From positions 1-5,366 of the forward strand of contig JAHJRZ010000087.1 of NCBI GenBank assembly GCA_018830605.1: a DNA stretch of 5,366 nucleotides. Direction: 5' to 3'. Position 1 is the stretch's first letter. The number at the start of each line of letters is the position of its first letter. This document shows positions 4,469-5,366 of the stretch, piece after piece. The position numbers and the translations under genes were made by a program. Under the pieces are notes generated by a model, which saw only the letters and a list, made by a program, of their open reading frames with translations, did not search any database and had not been told where the DNA came from. This DNA comes from Patescibacteria group bacterium (GTDB taxonomy: Bacteria > Patescibacteriota > UBA1384 > JAHJRZ01).

Positions 4469-5366
4469 ATGAACAAAATATCCAAACTTATCACCGACTT
4501 CCTCGAATATCTTGAGGTGGAAAAAAACGCTTCTCAAAAAACAATTGAGAATTACGACCATTATTTAAAGCGGTTTTTAGAATTTTCAGGTGACATCTCG
4601 CTCGCCAAAATCGACTTGAATTTGATCAAAAAATACCGCTTGTTTTTAAACCGATTTCAGGATAAAAATGAGCGCGGCCTTGGCAAACAGACGCAGAGCT
4701 ATCATGTAATCGCCCTGCGTGCCTTTCTCAAGTATTTGGCAAAAAATGACATCAAGACGGTGGCGGCCGAGAAGATTGAGCTGCCTAAAACCGAAAGCCG
4801 GGTTGTTACTTTTTTGGAAGAAGAAGAGGTTGATCGGCTTTTAGAAACAGCCGGCCATAAAGATAATTTAGTCGATTTAAGAAACCGAGCAATTCTCGAG
4901 ACGCTCTACTCGACTGGCCTGCGCGTTTCAGAGTTAACCGGCCTTGACCGAGATAATATTAATTTGAAGAGAGGCGAGTTCTCGGTCAAAGGCAAGGGCG
5001 GCAAGACGCGGCTTGTTTTTTTAAGTGATGACGCTATTGATTGGCTGAATAAATATCTTGCCAAACGAGGCGACCCGGATCCGGCTTTATTTGTCCGAGC
5101 TGATAGAAGAAGTAAAAAAGATATTGAAAAAACGGCAGATCATTCACTCCGTCTAACCCCCAGGAGCATACAGCGAATTATTGACCAATCGGCGCGCAAA
5201 GCAGGCATCACCAAAACCGTCACGCCGCATACGCTCCGTCACAGTCTCGCGACCGAGATGCTGCGCAATGGCGCTGATATTCGCTCGGTCCAAGCCATCC
5301 TCGGCCACTCGTCAATCACGACGACTCAAATCTACACCCACATCACTGACACGCAACTGCGAGATG
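4469..5366 (+). CDS. XerC/XerD-type tyrosine recombinase, 3' end beyond window
   Basis: There are 299 codons open to the window edge with no stop reached. Residues 1-95 form the SAM-like core-binding domain (F-L-E-Y-L-E-V-E-K-N-x-S-x-x-T-I-E-N-Y). Residues 115-299 form the catalytic domain with every active-site residue: R152 in T-G-L-R-V-S-E-L, K176 in K-G-K-G-G-K-T, H254 and R257 in H-T-L-R-H, H280 in L-G-H-S-S and the nucleophile Y289 in Q-I-Y-T-H. Length and motifs fit Xer recombinases, which resolve chromosome dimers at dif; small genomes often carry one such gene. It is thus as likely a housekeeping XerC/D as an element integrase. Only a few C-terminal residues should be missing. No Shine-Dalgarno is visible before the ATG. 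Confidence 0.92.
   Translation, partial: MNKISKLITDFLEYLEVEKNASQKTIENYDHYLKRFLEFSGDISLAKIDLNLIKKYRLFLNRFQDKNERGLGKQTQSYHVIALRAFLKYLAKNDIKTVAAEKIELPKTESRVVTFLEEEEVDRLLETAGHKDNLVDLRNRAILETLYSTGLRVSELTGLDRDNINLKRGEFSVKGKGGKTRLVFLSDDAIDWLNKYLAKRGDPDPALFVRADRRSKKDIEKTADHSLRLTPRSIQRIIDQSARKAGITKTVTPHTLRHSLATEMLRNGADIRSVQAILGHSSITTTQIYTHITDTQLRD

Noticed and set aside
4469..5366. Recombinase as a dedicated integrase for the DGR block
   Set aside because: No attachment-site duplication is visible around 2286-3842, and the protein fits a housekeeping XerC/D equally well, so I do not call an integrated element.

Overview
The window most resembles a Candidate Phyla Radiation (Patescibacteria, probably Parcubacteria-like) genome. 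It has AT-rich, tightly packed housekeeping genes, a probable four-helix-bundle gene start, a GxxExxY gene, a stand-alone XerC/D-type recombinase and, most tellingly, the template/variable repeat pair of a diversity-generating retroelement (DGR). This lineage call is an inference from gene content; no rRNA or marker gene is present.

Layout. Positions 1-2187 are read leftwards: a PAP2 phosphatase, UppP (4-nt overlap with PAP2), a DedA-family membrane protein, then the first 24 codons of a probable four-helix-bundle protein cut by the window edge. The first three plausibly form an undecaprenyl-phosphate (lipid carrier) recycling operon. A strong hairpin at 2239-2268 separates it from the next region.

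Positions 2286-3842 are a clearly GC-richer block, also read leftwards, and hold the most interesting content. A 318-residue protein (2804-3760) with its own promoter and Shine-Dalgarno sequence carries a 107-bp segment near its 3' end (2830-2936) that recurs at 2286-2392. The copies differ at 8 positions. At all 8 the 2286-2392 copy has adenine on the coding strand, and all 8 changes alter an amino acid (Asn to Tyr/Asp/His, Asp to Val, Glu to Gly, Tyr to Cys). This is the A-specific signature of DGR mutagenic homing: 2286-2392 is the template repeat (TR) and 2830-2936 the variable repeat (VR). The TR is not in a convincing gene. It sits in a GC-rich, hairpin-rich stretch bounded by two terminators, which suggests a free-standing template RNA. 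No reverse transcriptase or Avd gene is visible in the window.

Positions 3843-5366 are read rightwards: a GxxExxY (PD-(D/E)XK-like) gene flanked by related GCAGAA-rich repeats, then a tyrosine recombinase that runs off the right edge with all its catalytic residues present. The DGR target and the GxxExxY gene have divergent promoters in the shared 3761-3937 interval.
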